Shown piece after piece: positions 32,645 through 41,381 of a stretch of DNA of 64,000 nucleotides. Both the position numbers and the translations under genes were made by a program. The stretch is from assembly GCF_016907335.1 (NCBI RefSeq), contig NZ_JAFBBT010000001.1:2170001-2234000 (forward strand), given 5' to 3'. Below the pieces are notes generated by a model that made no database searches, was not told the DNA's origin, and worked only from the letters and a program-made list of their open reading frames with translations. The number at the start of each line of letters is the position of its first letter. Position 1 is the stretch's first letter. Origin of the DNA: Curtobacterium herbarum (lineage in GTDB: Bacteria; Actinomycetota; Actinomycetes; Actinomycetales; Microbacteriaceae).

Positions 32645-34741
32645 ATGACGACACCGTTCTCGGACCTCGACCAGTTCCTCGCGCTGCCCCGTGTCGACGG
32701 GCTCGTGCTGAGCCCCGACGGCGAACGTGCAGCCGTGACGGTGAGCACGCTCGACGCGGACGGCACCACGTACAAGAAGTCGGTGTGGTCGGTCCCGACC
32801 TCCGGCGACGGTGTCGCGACACGGCTGACCCGCTCGGCGACGGGCGAGTCCGCGGCCGCGTTCACCCGGCACGGCGACCTGCTGTTCGTCTCCGGCCGGC
32901 CGGACGCCGAGTCCGGCAAGGACGGCGCTCCCGCGCAGCTCTGGCTCCTGCCGGCCGCCGGAGGTGACGCGCGCCCGGTCACCCGGCTGGCCGGCGGGAT
33001 CGGCGGCCTGCTCGGGACCGCCACCACATCGGACGTGGTGGCGGTCACCGCACCCCTGCTGCCGACGGCCGACGGGGACGTCGACCGCGATGCTGCGCTC
33101 CGGAAGCAGCGGGACGACCAGAAGGTCCGGGCGATCCTGCACGAGTCCTACCCGATCCGGTACTGGGACCACGACCTGGGGCCCGACCAGACGCACGTGC
33201 TGCGGATCGACCTGGGCGCGCTGCAGGAAGCGCAGGGCACCGACGGGGGCGTCGACGGCGAGACAGGCGACGACGCCAGCGGCAAGCAGGAGCCCCGGTA
33301 CCCGGCACACCTGCCGCGGCCGACCGACGCCACGCCAGATCCGGGCCGCAGCCTCGACGCCGTCGACGGCGCGCTGACCCCCGACGGACGCACCCTGCTC
33401 GCCACGGTGGGCGTGCCCGAAGCACGTGGACACCGGTTCGTCCTCGTGACGATCGACCTCGACAGCGCCGAGCGGACCGTGCTCTTCGACGACGCGGGCG
33501 TCGACCACGAGATGCCCGCCCTCAGCTCGGACGGCCGCACGATCGCCTGGATGCGGACGGTGCGCTCGACCCCGGCCGGCGCCTCCCAGCAAGAGGTCTG
33601 GACGGCGGACATCGACGGCAGCGGTGCCCGGCGGATCGCGACCGACTGGGACCGCTGGCCGAGCCAGCTGGTCTTCGAGCACGGTGACGGGGCGCTCCTG
33701 GCGACCGCCGACCAGGACGGCCGGGCGCCGGTGTTCCGCCTGCCGCTCGACGGTGGCCCCGTCGAGCAGCTGACGCACGACGACTGGGCGTACTCGAGCC
33801 TGCACGTGGCGGCCGAGAGCGGCGTCGTGGTGGCGTTGCGGGCCTCCTGGGCGGCGCCGCTGCACCCGGTCCGCATCGACGCCGACGGGACGGTCCACGT
33901 CCTGGCGACGCCCGCTCCCCTGCCGGAGGTCCCCGGACGCCTGGAAGAGGTCGAGACGACCGCGGCCGACGGCACCCGTGTCCGCGGCTGGCTGGTTCTG
34001 CCCGACGACACCACGGCCACCGGGACGGCGCACCCGCTGCTGCTCTGGATCCACGGCGGACCGCTGAACTCGTGGAACCAGTGGTCGTGGCGGTGGACGC
34101 CGATGCTCGCGGTGGCGCAGGGCTACGCCGTGCTGCTGCCGGATCCGGCGCTGTCGACCGGCTACGGCCTGGACTTCGTCAACCGCGGCTGGAACGCCTG
34201 GGGGCAGGCGCCGTACACCGACCTGATGGCGATCACCGACGCCGTCGTCGCGCGCGATGACGTCGACGAGACCCGGACAGCCGCGATGGGCGGCTCGTTC
34301 GGCGGCTACATGGCGAACTGGGTCGCGGGGCACACCGACCGGTTCGACGCGATCGTCACCCACGCCAGCCTCTGGGCACTCGACCAGTTCGCCGGCACCA
34401 CGGACGCTGCGCAGTACTGGCAGTCGATCTTCGACGCGGACGGTCTGGCGGCGAACGACCCGCACCGCTTCGTCGGCGACATCCGGACGCCGATGCTCGT
34501 CGTCCACGGGGACCACGACTACCGCGTGCCGATCGGCGAGGGACTGCGACTGTGGTCCGAGCTCGCCGAACACCACGCGGACGCCGACGGCCGGATGCCG
34601 CACCGGTTCCTGTACTTCCCGAACGAGAACCACTGGGTGCTGCAACCCCAGCACGCGAAGCTCTGGTACCAGACGGTGTTCGCGTTCCTCGGGCAGCACG
34701 TGCTCGGGCAGGACTGGGAGCGGCCGGAGCTGCTCGGCTGA
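32645..34741 (+). CDS. S9-family prolyl oligopeptidase/acylaminoacyl peptidase
   Basis: Serine peptidase of 698 residues. An N-terminal beta-propeller (about 1-430; repeats such as VLSPDGERAAVTVSTL, GALTPDGRTLLATV, ALSSDGRTIAWMRT) caps an alpha/beta hydrolase domain. The nucleophile is in MGGSFGGYMANWV (about residue 550), Asp in VVHGDHDYRVPIGEG, His in PNENHWVLQPQH. No signal sequence, so it is cytosolic and probably degrades oligopeptides. A leaderless TAGCGT promoter precedes the ATG. It converges on the acyl-CoA dehydrogenase gene. Confidence 0.95.
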   Translation: MTTPFSDLDQFLALPRVDGLVLSPDGERAAVTVSTLDADGTTYKKSVWSVPTSGDGVATRLTRSATGESAAAFTRHGDLLFVSGRPDAESGKDGAPAQLWLLPAAGGDARPVTRLAGGIGGLLGTATTSDVVAVTAPLLPTADGDVDRDAALRKQRDDQKVRAILHESYPIRYWDHDLGPDQTHVLRIDLGALQEAQGTDGGVDGETGDDASGKQEPRYPAHLPRPTDATPDPGRSLDAVDGALTPDGRTLLATVGVPEARGHRFVLVTIDLDSAERTVLFDDAGVDHEMPALSSDGRTIAWMRTVRSTPAGASQQEVWTADIDGSGARRIATDWDRWPSQLVFEHGDGALLATADQDGRAPVFRLPLDGGPVEQLTHDDWAYSSLHVAAESGVVVALRASWAAPLHPVRIDADGTVHVLATPAPLPEVPGRLEEVETTAADGTRVRGWLVLPDDTTATGTAHPLLLWIHGGPLNSWNQWSWRWTPMLAVAQGYAVLLPDPALSTGYGLDFVNRGWNAWGQAPYTDLMAITDAVVARDDVDETRTAAMGGSFGGYMANWVAGHTDRFDAIVTHASLWALDQFAGTTDAAQYWQSIFDADGLAANDPHRFVGDIRTPMLVVHGDHDYRVPIGEGLRLWSELAEHHADADGRMPHRFLYFPNENHWVLQPQHAKLWYQTVFAFLGQHVLGQDWERPELLG

Positions 34742-34750
34742 GACAGGGCA

Positions 34751-34778
34751 GCCGTCGCCCGGGCTTCCGGGCGACGGC
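34751..34778. terminator. bidirectional terminator between convergent genes
   Basis: Perfect 12-bp stem GCCGTCGCCCGG / CCGGGCGACGGC with loop GCTT, ten bases after the peptidase stop and 13 from the stop of the opposing gene. Confidence 0.75.
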
Positions 34779-34790
34779 CGCCGCCGCAGG

Positions 34791-35984
34791 TCAGACGAAC
34801 GCGCCCTGACCCGTGACGGCGCGACCGACGATGAGCGTGTTGACCTCGCGTGTGCCCTCGTACGAGTAGATCGCCTCGGCGTCCGCGAAGAACCGTGCGA
34901 CGCCCTTCTCGAGCACGATGCCGTTGCCGCCCTGCACCTCACGGCACCAGCCGACGGTCTCGCGCATCTTCGTCGTGGCGAACGCCTTGGCCATCGCCGA
35001 GTGCTCGTCGCCGCCCACTCCCTGGTCCTGCAGCGCGGACGCCTGGGTGCAGAGCGCGATCGACGCGGTGATGTTCATGAGCGACTTGACGAGCAGGTCC
35101 TGGATCAGCTGGTGCGAGGCGATCGGCTTGCCGAACTGCACGCGTTCCTGGGCGTACCGGAGCGCTGCCTCGTAGGCACCGATCGAGATCCCGACGGCCT
35201 GCCAGGCGACCTCGGTCCGGGTCAGGCGCAGGACGGTCGCCGTCGAGCGGAACGAATCGGCGTGCTGCAGCCGCCGGGCCTCGGGGACGCGGACGTCCTC
35301 GAGCGTGATGTCGGCGTTCTGCACCGACCGGAGGGCGATCTTGTCCTCGATCTTCGTCGCGGTGAACCCCGGGGTGTCCGACGTCACGAGGAAGCCCTTC
35401 ACCTGGTTGTCCGACTCGTCCTTCGCCCAGATGACGGTGACGTCGGCGAACGTGGCGTTGCCGATCCACCGCTTCGACCCGTTGAGCACCCAGGTGTCGC
35501 CCTCGCGACGGGCGGTGGTGCGGAGGCCGCGGGCCGAGTCGCTGCCGGAGAGCGGCTCGGTCAGACCGAACGCACCGACGATCTCGCCGGAGGCCATCCG
35601 GGGCAGCCACTCGCGCTGCTGCTCGTCGCTGCCGGCGACGGCGATGGAGTTCATGGCCAGGCCGGACTGCACACCGATGAAGGTCGAGACGCCGGCGTCG
35701 ATGCGGCCGAGCTCGAGCGCAGCCCAGCCGCGGTACACGGCGGAGTTCTCGAACTGGCGGACCAGCGGGATGCCCGGACCGTACATGCCGAGCTCGGCGA
35801 GGGGTGCGATGACCTGCTTCGGGAACTCGGCGCGGGCCCAGTACTGGTCCGCGATCGGTGCGACGTCGCGCTCGAGGTACTCGCGGAGCCTGCCCAGGGA
35901 GTCGCGTTCCTGGTCGGTCAGCTGCTCCTGGAACCGGTAGAAGTCGGATTCCAGCAGGGGCGTCTGCGCGGCGGTCATTGACAT
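34791..35984 (-). CDS. acyl-CoA dehydrogenase, glutaryl-CoA dehydrogenase-like
   Basis: FAD flavoenzyme of 397 residues. It has FGLTEPLSGSDSARGL, WIGNATFADVTVIWAKDE and the C-terminal catalytic-base segment AIYSYEGTREVNTLIVGRAV. The YEGTxxxNTLxxGRxxTG pattern is closest to glutaryl-CoA dehydrogenases, so lysine/tryptophan degradation is possible, but substrate specificity is inferred. Starts MSMTAAQTP; the two close ATGs (35984 and 35978) cannot be separated. Divergent from a QsdR-type TetR gene with a palindrome in the 63-bp gap. Confidence 0.92.
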   Translation of the reverse strand: MSMTAAQTPLLESDFYRFQEQLTDQERDSLGRLREYLERDVAPIADQYWARAEFPKQVIAPLAELGMYGPGIPLVRQFENSAVYRGWAALELGRIDAGVSTFIGVQSGLAMNSIAVAGSDEQQREWLPRMASGEIVGAFGLTEPLSGSDSARGLRTTARREGDTWVLNGSKRWIGNATFADVTVIWAKDESDNQVKGFLVTSDTPGFTATKIEDKIALRSVQNADITLEDVRVPEARRLQHADSFRSTATVLRLTRTEVAWQAVGISIGAYEAALRYAQERVQFGKPIASHQLIQDLLVKSLMNITASIALCTQASALQDQGVGGDEHSAMAKAFATTKMRETVGWCREVQGGNGIVLEKGVARFFADAEAIYSYEGTREVNTLIVGRAVTGQGAFV

Positions 35985-35990
35985 GACCCC

Positions 35991-36004
35991 AACGATGCAT
36001 CATT
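35991..36004. promoter_or_regulatory. near-palindrome AACGATGCATCATT, candidate operator
   Basis: Twelve of fourteen positions are symmetric. It sits in the 63-bp divergent gap, seven bases from the dehydrogenase start codon. Confidence 0.45.
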
Positions 36005-36047
36005 CTCGGAAACGTTGCAAGACGGGTACGACGACTCTGGGGGAACC

Positions 36048-36689
36048 GTGAGCAGGCAGGCACTCGGCGCGCTCGGCTCGGCCCTCGTCCCGAGCGCGCT
36101 CGCCACCCGCCTGGAGGCCCACCCCGACTCCCAGCGCGCCTTCCGTGCCGCGCGGCACAGCTTCATCGACGGCTCCCGCATCGACATGGGAGCGCTCGCG
36201 TCCTCGCTCGGGGTCGACCGGACCTCGCTGTTCCGCTGGGTCGGGAACCGCGACCAGCTGCTGTCCGAGATCCTCTGGTCGCTGGCCGTCCCGACGCTCG
36301 ACGCCGCCGGACGAGCCGCGGCACCCTCGGGAGCCGAGCGGATCGTCGACGTCCTCGACCGGTTCACGGCGGACCTGATCCGAGCGCCGTACTTCCGGGC
36401 GTTCCTGACCCGCGAGCCGGCCCGGGCCCTCCGGCTGCTCACGACGACCGACAGCGACGTGCAGCGGCGCTTCGTGGCCGTCGTGGCGTCGCTCATCGAG
36501 ACGGAGCGGGCCGCCGGTGTGTTCGACCCGGCGCCGCTCTCCCCCGAGGAACTCGGCCGTCTGCTCGTGCGCGTGTCAGAGTCGTTCACGTACGCGGACC
36601 TGATCTCCGGCGAGACCCCGGACCCCGAGCGGGCACGGACGACGTTCGAGTACATCCTGCGGCCCGTGCAGCACGGGTCCGACGGCTGA
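36048..36689 (+). CDS. TetR-fold regulator, QsdR type
   Basis: Regulator of 213 residues. A helix-turn-helix lies in RIDMGALASSLGVDRTSLFR, followed by WVGNRDQLLSEILW. The C-terminal half (FLTREPARALRLLTTTDSDV, VRVSESFTYADLISGETPD) fits the QsdR-type TetR proteins known from Rhodococcus lactone degradation. GTG at 36048 is preferred over a TTG at 36015 because GGGGGAA precedes it. It most likely controls the divergent acyl-CoA dehydrogenase. No lactonase gene is nearby. Confidence 0.88.
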   Translation: MSRQALGALGSALVPSALATRLEAHPDSQRAFRAARHSFIDGSRIDMGALASSLGVDRTSLFRWVGNRDQLLSEILWSLAVPTLDAAGRAAAPSGAERIVDVLDRFTADLIRAPYFRAFLTREPARALRLLTTTDSDVQRRFVAVVASLIETERAAGVFDPAPLSPEELGRLLVRVSESFTYADLISGETPDPERARTTFEYILRPVQHGSDG

Positions 36690-36721
36690 ACGCCGTCACC
36701 GACGAGGAAGGCCGCCACCCT

Positions 36722-37213
36722 GTGACCAGGACACCCGCCGCGATCACGTTCGCCGCTGCCGCCGTGGTCCTGCTCGCCGGGTGCACCGGCGAGCACACGA
36801 CGGCCGAGCCACCGACGATGACCAGTGCGCAGGCGAAGCGGGCGGTCGTCGACATCGTCGATCGGTCGTCCGCCGAGATCGGCGGCGAGTGGACGATCCG
36901 CAGCGGGCCCGCCGTGCAGTCGTGCCCGCTGCCGGGTGGCGGCACCGGAGCCGCGTACTCCTACATCGTGGACCGGAAGCCGGGCGGTACGCCTCCGTCC
37001 GACGTCGCGAAGCTCCAGGACCTCTGGAAGGCGAAGGGAATCACGACCCAGGCCTACGAGAACAGCGGCAAGGACCCCGTGCGCGGTGTCCGAGGTTCCG
37101 GCGGTCCGACCACGTCCATCGACCTCTACGCCGACCCGGTCGGGTACACGATCGAAGGCCTGTCGGTGTGCACCCCCGGCGACGCTGCCGAGATGCAGGG
37201 CAACGGCGAGTGA
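36722..37213 (+). CDS. small secreted lipoprotein
   Basis: Protein of 163 residues with a lipoprotein signal (ITFAAAAVVLLAGC, lipobox LLAGC, Cys about residue 21). The mature part has two further cysteines (QSCPLPGG, LSVCTPGD) that could pair and no recognised domain. It will be anchored to the outer face of the membrane. The GTG start follows GAGGAAGG by about ten bases. It is 32 bp after the TetR gene on the same strand, perhaps co-transcribed. Confidence 0.8.
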   Translation: MTRTPAAITFAAAAVVLLAGCTGEHTTAEPPTMTSAQAKRAVVDIVDRSSAEIGGEWTIRSGPAVQSCPLPGGGTGAAYSYIVDRKPGGTPPSDVAKLQDLWKAKGITTQAYENSGKDPVRGVRGSGGPTTSIDLYADPVGYTIEGLSVCTPGDAAEMQGNGE

Positions 37214-37218
37214 GCCGA

Positions 37219-37254
37219 TGCCCGGACAGACGGCCTCGACCGTCCGCCCGGGCA
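37219..37254. terminator. terminator between convergent lipoprotein and VOC genes
   Basis: Stem TGCCCGG / CCGGGCA enclosing GACGG / CCGTC, in the 50-bp convergent gap. Confidence 0.5.
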
Positions 37255-37263
37255 CCCGACCAC

Positions 37264-37701
37264 TCACTTCCGGGCGGCGAACTCCAGGTTGATGTCGTCG
37301 GGGTCCTGCACCGACAGGATCGTCATGCCGGCGTCCCCGAGTTCGGTGACCTCTCCGTGCTCGATGCCCGCCGCGTCCAACCGGGCCGCCGCCTGGTGCA
37401 GTTCGTCGACCGAGCCGAGGGTGAAGCTCACGTGGTCGAGGCCCACCGTGTCCGGGTCGAACCGCTGCCCGGACGGTGCGACCGGACGCAGCCCGAACAC
37501 CTGGTCGCCGAGCGGGAACACGCAGCCGCCGTAGAAGCGCTCGCGGTCCTCGGTGACGCCGGGCTCGTCGACCTGGTCGCTGAAGTCGATGACCGGGTCG
37601 ACGCCGAGCAGCTGCTGGTAGAACGCCTTGCTGCGGGCGATGTCGGTCACGGTCACGCGGACGTGGGCCAGGGCGGTGGGGCGGGCGATCGGTTCGGTCA
37701 T
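37264..37701 (-). CDS. glyoxalase/bleomycin-resistance-type VOC protein
   Basis: Metal-dependent VOC-fold protein of 145 residues: ALAHVRVTVTDIARSKAFYQ, VGLDHVSFTLGSVDELHQAA, then DPDDINLEFAAR. His and Glu ligands occupy the usual positions (HVRV, DHVSF, NLEF). GAGGAGC lies upstream of the ATG at 37701. Reaction unknown. It stands alone between convergent and same-strand genes. Confidence 0.92.
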   Translation of the reverse strand: MTEPIARPTALAHVRVTVTDIARSKAFYQQLLGVDPVIDFSDQVDEPGVTEDRERFYGGCVFPLGDQVFGLRPVAPSGQRFDPDTVGLDHVSFTLGSVDELHQAAARLDAAGIEHGEVTELGDAGMTILSVQDPDDINLEFAARK

Positions 37702-37791
37702 GCGGTGCTCCTCGGTACGACTCGCCACCGTCGTGGTGGCCGGTCCGAGGCAACGCCGGTCAGCTGACGGTGCGCCCACAACGTGCGGCGA

Positions 37792-37807
37792 CCGGACAGC
37801 TGTCCGG
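37792..37807. terminator. 16-bp perfect palindrome after putA
   Basis: CCGGACAGCTGTCCGG lies three bases beyond the putA stop; no U-tract, so the terminator role is tentative. Confidence 0.4.
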
Positions 37808-37810
37808 ACG

Positions 37811-40800
37811 TCAGATCAGCTCGTCGGACAGGTGGTTCGGCGTGCCGAAGCGGTGCGCCGTGATGGACACCGCCTGCTCGCGGAGGAACGGCAGCATCTC
37901 GATCCGGCCGGCCTCGGTGACCGGCTCGGCGTACACCGCGATGTCCGGGCGTCCGTTCGTCCCGACCGCCAGGGCAGCAGCGTCCCCGCCGATGAGTCGC
38001 ACCCGGGTGGAGGGCCCGGCGGCGATGCGGGCGGCGAAGGCGTCGTCGGACTCCCCCTGCCGGAGCGTGCCGACGATCGACAGTCCGCGGAGGGCCGTGG
38101 CGACCGACAGCGGCAGGTCACCGGCGACGGAGACGTCCACCGGGGTACCGGCTCGCAGCGCTGCTGCGACGACCCGCACGAGGCCGTCCACGTCCGACCC
38201 GCCCTCCGCAGCCGAAGCAGCAGCCGAGGCCAGCCGCACGTGCACCCCCGGGTACGGCAGGTACCGGAAGACGTTCCGCTCGGCGGTCAGCGCCGACACG
38301 TCCGCGGCGACACCGAACTCCGACGTCCAGGCGAGCTCGTCCGACGCCACCGCGCGGCCGAGGGACTCGGAGTCGACCCCGGTGGCTCGGACGAACGCCG
38401 ACACGGCCGACGACGGCGTCGATCCGGCGGTCGCAGCCGTGGGCGCCCAGGAGCCGAGGCCGACCAGGTAGTTCACGCCGCCGGCCTTGGTGCCCGCGCC
38501 CACGGCGGACTTCTTCCACCCGCCGAACGGCTGGCGGCGGACGATCGCGCCGGTGATGCTGCGGTTGACGTAGAGGTTGCCCGCCTGGATCCGGCCGAGC
38601 CAGGTGCCGATCTCACCCGGGTCCAGGGAGTGCAGGCCCGAGGTCAGGCCGTAGTCGACGTCGTTGACGATGTCGATCGCCTGGTCGAGCGTCTCGGCGG
38701 TCATCACGCCGAGGATCGGGCCGAAGTACTCGGTGCGGTGGAAGTCCGAGCCGCGGCGGACGCCCTGACGGACACCCGGGCTCCAGAGCACGCCGCTGTC
38801 GTCGAGCTGCTTCGGCTCGACCGCCCACGACTCCCCCGCGCCGAGCGTGGTCAGGCCGTCGAGGAGCTTGCCGGCGGCCGGTTCGATGATCGGCCCCATC
38901 TGGCTCGTCGGGTCGCTCGGGTAGCCGACGGTCAGCGAGGACACCGCGTCGAGCAGCTGGTTGCGGAAGCGCTTGGACCCGGCGACCGACCCGACCATCA
39001 CGACGAGCGACGCGGCCGAGCACTTCTGCCCGGCGTGCCCGAATGCCGAGGCGACGACGTCCTTCACGGCGAGGTCGAGGTCCGCGGACGGCGTGACGAT
39101 GACGGCGTTCTTGCCCGAGGTCTCGGCGAGCAGCGGCAGGTCCTGCCGGAACGAGCGGAACAGCTCGGCGGTCTCGTACGCCCCGGTCAGGATCACCCGG
39201 TCGACGAGCGGCGACGCGATGAGCTCCGCACCGAGCGAGGACTCCTCGACGTCGAGGAACGCCAGCACGTCGGCGGGTGCACCGTGTGCGTCGAGGGCCG
39301 TCTCGATCACCGAGGCCAGGACGGCGCCGCTGCGGGCGGCCGGCGGCGCGGGCTTGAGGACGACCGCGGACCCGGCAGCGAGGGCGGCCAGGGTCGAGCC
39401 GGCCGGGATCGCGACCGGGAAGTTCCACGGCGGGGTGACGAGCGTCAGTGCCGCCGGGGTGAAGACCGCGCCGTCGACGGTGTCGAGCGAGGCCGCGAGC
39501 TCGCCGTAGAAGTGCGCGAAGTCGATCGCCTCGGACACTTCGGGGTCGGCCTGGTCGATGGTCTTGCCGGTCTCCGACGCCATCACCTCGACGAGGGCTG
39601 CGCGGTTCGCCTCCAGGGCGTCACCGACGGCGTGCAGGACGGCACCGCGGGCCGCCCCGGACCAGGATCCCCAGGTGGTGCCGGCGGCACGGACGCGCCG
39701 CAGGGCGGACTCGAGGGTCGTGGCGGAGGTGATCCGGGCCTCCCGGACGGCGGAGACGCCGAGCGTCGACGACGCGATGCGGGCGGTGATGCCGGCGCCC
39801 CACTCGCGGACGGCTGCGACGGACGGGTCGCTGTCGGGCGTGTTCTCGAAGCGGCCGGGTGCCGGGCGCTCGACGGCGGCGTACCGGTCGGCGACGCGGT
39901 GCGCGGCGGGGGCGTCGAGTCCACCGGGCAGGGCGAGCGGTGCCAGCGAGTCGCGGAAGCGGGCTTCCTCGCGGGCGAAGAGCGTCGGCGACGAGGCGAG
40001 CGAGAACACCGCGGACATGAAGTTGTCCTGCGACGCGCCCTCTTCGAGACGGCGGATCAGGTAGGCGATCGCGACGTCGAACTCCCCCGGGTGCACGACC
40101 GGCGTGTAGAGCAGCAGCGAGCCGACGGTCTTCTTCACCGCGGCGGCCTGCCCCTGCGCCATGCCGAGCAGCATCTCGAACTCGATGCCGTCGCGGACCC
40201 CGCGCTGCCCGGCGAGCAGCCAGGCGTGTGCGACGTCGAACAGGTTGTGGCCGGCGACGCCGACGCGGACGTTCGCGATCCGCTCGGGCGTCAGCGCCCA
40301 GTCGAGCACGCGCTTGTAGTTCGTGTCGGAGTCCTGCTTGGTGTGCCAGGTGGCGAGCGGCCAGCCGTGCACGGACGCCTCGACCTGCTCCATCGGCAGG
40401 TTCGCACCCTTGACGAGCCGGACCTTGATGTCGGCGCCACCGCGGGCACGGCGCGCAGCCGACCACTCCTGCAGGTGCTCCATCGCGGCGAGGGCGTCGG
40501 GCAGGTAGGCCTGCAGGACGATGCCCGCTTCGAGGTCGGTGAACTGCGGCTCGTCGAGGAGCTTCGTGAAGACCGCGATGGTGAGGTCGAGGTCCTTGTA
40601 CTCCTCCATGTCGAGGTTGATGAACTTCCGCGGCGACGCGGCGGCGGCACGCGCGAACAGCGGGCGGAGCTGCTCGACGATGTCGTCGACGGCGTGGTCG
40701 AAGGCCCACGGCGAGTGCGGGTGGACCGTCGAGGACACCTTGATCGACACGTAGTCGACGTCGTCGCGGCTGAGGAGCGCGTGCGTGCCGGCGAGACGCC

Positions 40801-41299
40801 GTGCGGCTTCGCGTTCGCCGAGCACGGCTTCGCCGAGCAGGTTCACGTTGAGGCGGACGCCGTCCTGCTTGATCCGCGCGATCGCCGGACCGAGCTTCGC
40901 GTCGGTCGCGTCGACGATGAGGTGGCCGACCATGTTCCGCAGCACCCGTCGGGCGATCGGCACGACGACGGTCGGGAGGCTCGGTGCCAGTCCGCCACCG
41001 AGACGCACCAGACCGCGGAGTGCGCTGGGCAGGAACCCGGGGGCGTCCGGTGCGATGGCGCGGAGCTTGCGGGCGGCGACGCCGAGGTCCTCCGGTCGGA
41101 CGACGCCGTCCACGAACCCGACGGCGAACGCGAGGCCCTTCGGGTCGGCGAGGACGCCGGCGAGCTGCTTCGCGGAGCCGTCGACGGGGTACGTCTCGGC
41201 CTCGGCGAGCCACTGGCGGACGAGCGCGACCGACGCGTCGGCGAGGTCGTCGTGGACGGTCGGGGCGGCAGCGTCGGAGCGCGGCTGGACGTCGGTCAT
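37811..41299 (-). CDS. putA: bifunctional proline dehydrogenase / glutamate-semialdehyde dehydrogenase
   Basis: Oxidises proline to glutamate in two steps, 1162 residues. The N-terminal FAD barrel (about 1-480) has YVSIKVSSTVHPHSPWAFDH, RKFINLDMEEYKDLDLT and KVRLVKGANLPMEQ. The aldehyde dehydrogenase half (about 500-980) has TPPWNFPVAIPAGSTLAAL, the glutamate in LLAETSGKNAVIV (about 727) and the catalytic cysteine in GHAGQKCSAASLV (about 759). No DNA-binding ribbon-helix-helix is present, so it is not a repressor like the E. coli enzyme. The last about 180 residues are poorly conserved. Divergent from a LysR gene, the likely proline sensor. Confidence 0.96.
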   Translation of the reverse strand: MTDVQPRSDAAAPTVHDDLADASVALVRQWLAEAETYPVDGSAKQLAGVLADPKGLAFAVGFVDGVVRPEDLGVAARKLRAIAPDAPGFLPSALRGLVRLGGGLAPSLPTVVVPIARRVLRNMVGHLIVDATDAKLGPAIARIKQDGVRLNVNLLGEAVLGEREAARRLAGTHALLSRDDVDYVSIKVSSTVHPHSPWAFDHAVDDIVEQLRPLFARAAAASPRKFINLDMEEYKDLDLTIAVFTKLLDEPQFTDLEAGIVLQAYLPDALAAMEHLQEWSAARRARGGADIKVRLVKGANLPMEQVEASVHGWPLATWHTKQDSDTNYKRVLDWALTPERIANVRVGVAGHNLFDVAHAWLLAGQRGVRDGIEFEMLLGMAQGQAAAVKKTVGSLLLYTPVVHPGEFDVAIAYLIRRLEEGASQDNFMSAVFSLASSPTLFAREEARFRDSLAPLALPGGLDAPAAHRVADRYAAVERPAPGRFENTPDSDPSVAAVREWGAGITARIASSTLGVSAVREARITSATTLESALRRVRAAGTTWGSWSGAARGAVLHAVGDALEANRAALVEVMASETGKTIDQADPEVSEAIDFAHFYGELAASLDTVDGAVFTPAALTLVTPPWNFPVAIPAGSTLAALAAGSAVVLKPAPPAARSGAVLASVIETALDAHGAPADVLAFLDVEESSLGAELIASPLVDRVILTGAYETAELFRSFRQDLPLLAETSGKNAVIVTPSADLDLAVKDVVASAFGHAGQKCSAASLVVMVGSVAGSKRFRNQLLDAVSSLTVGYPSDPTSQMGPIIEPAAGKLLDGLTTLGAGESWAVEPKQLDDSGVLWSPGVRQGVRRGSDFHRTEYFGPILGVMTAETLDQAIDIVNDVDYGLTSGLHSLDPGEIGTWLGRIQAGNLYVNRSITGAIVRRQPFGGWKKSAVGAGTKAGGVNYLVGLGSWAPTAATAGSTPSSAVSAFVRATGVDSESLGRAVASDELAWTSEFGVAADVSALTAERNVFRYLPYPGVHVRLASAAASAAEGGSDVDGLVRVVAAALRAGTPVDVSVAGDLPLSVATALRGLSIVGTLRQGESDDAFAARIAAGPSTRVRLIGGDAAALAVGTNGRPDIAVYAEPVTEAGRIEMLPFLREQAVSITAHRFGTPNHLSDELI

Positions 41300-41305
41300 G
41301 GGGAC

Positions 41306-41311
41306 AGTGTG
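41306..41311 (-). promoter_or_regulatory. -10-like hexamer CACACT upstream of putA
   Basis: Ends six bases before the ATG at 41299, in line with the other leaderless promoters but a weak match. Confidence 0.35.
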
Positions 41312-41369
41312 ACGGGCGCTGTTTCGGTAGCGGAAGCAACCGTTCCTGATGCATTCCGTTCAGCTCAGC

Positions 41370-41375
41370 TACGCT
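41370..41375 (+). promoter_or_regulatory. -10 hexamer TACGCT, leaderless promoter
   Basis: Ends six bases before the ATG at 41382. Confidence 0.6.
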
Positions 41376-41381
41376 TTCGGC

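Noticed and set aside
30038..34942. A 1634-residue minus-strand open frame across several plus-strand genes
   Set aside because: It has no motif, crosses intergenic repeats and is antisense to a dehydrogenase, patatin and S9 peptidase with intact catalytic residues.
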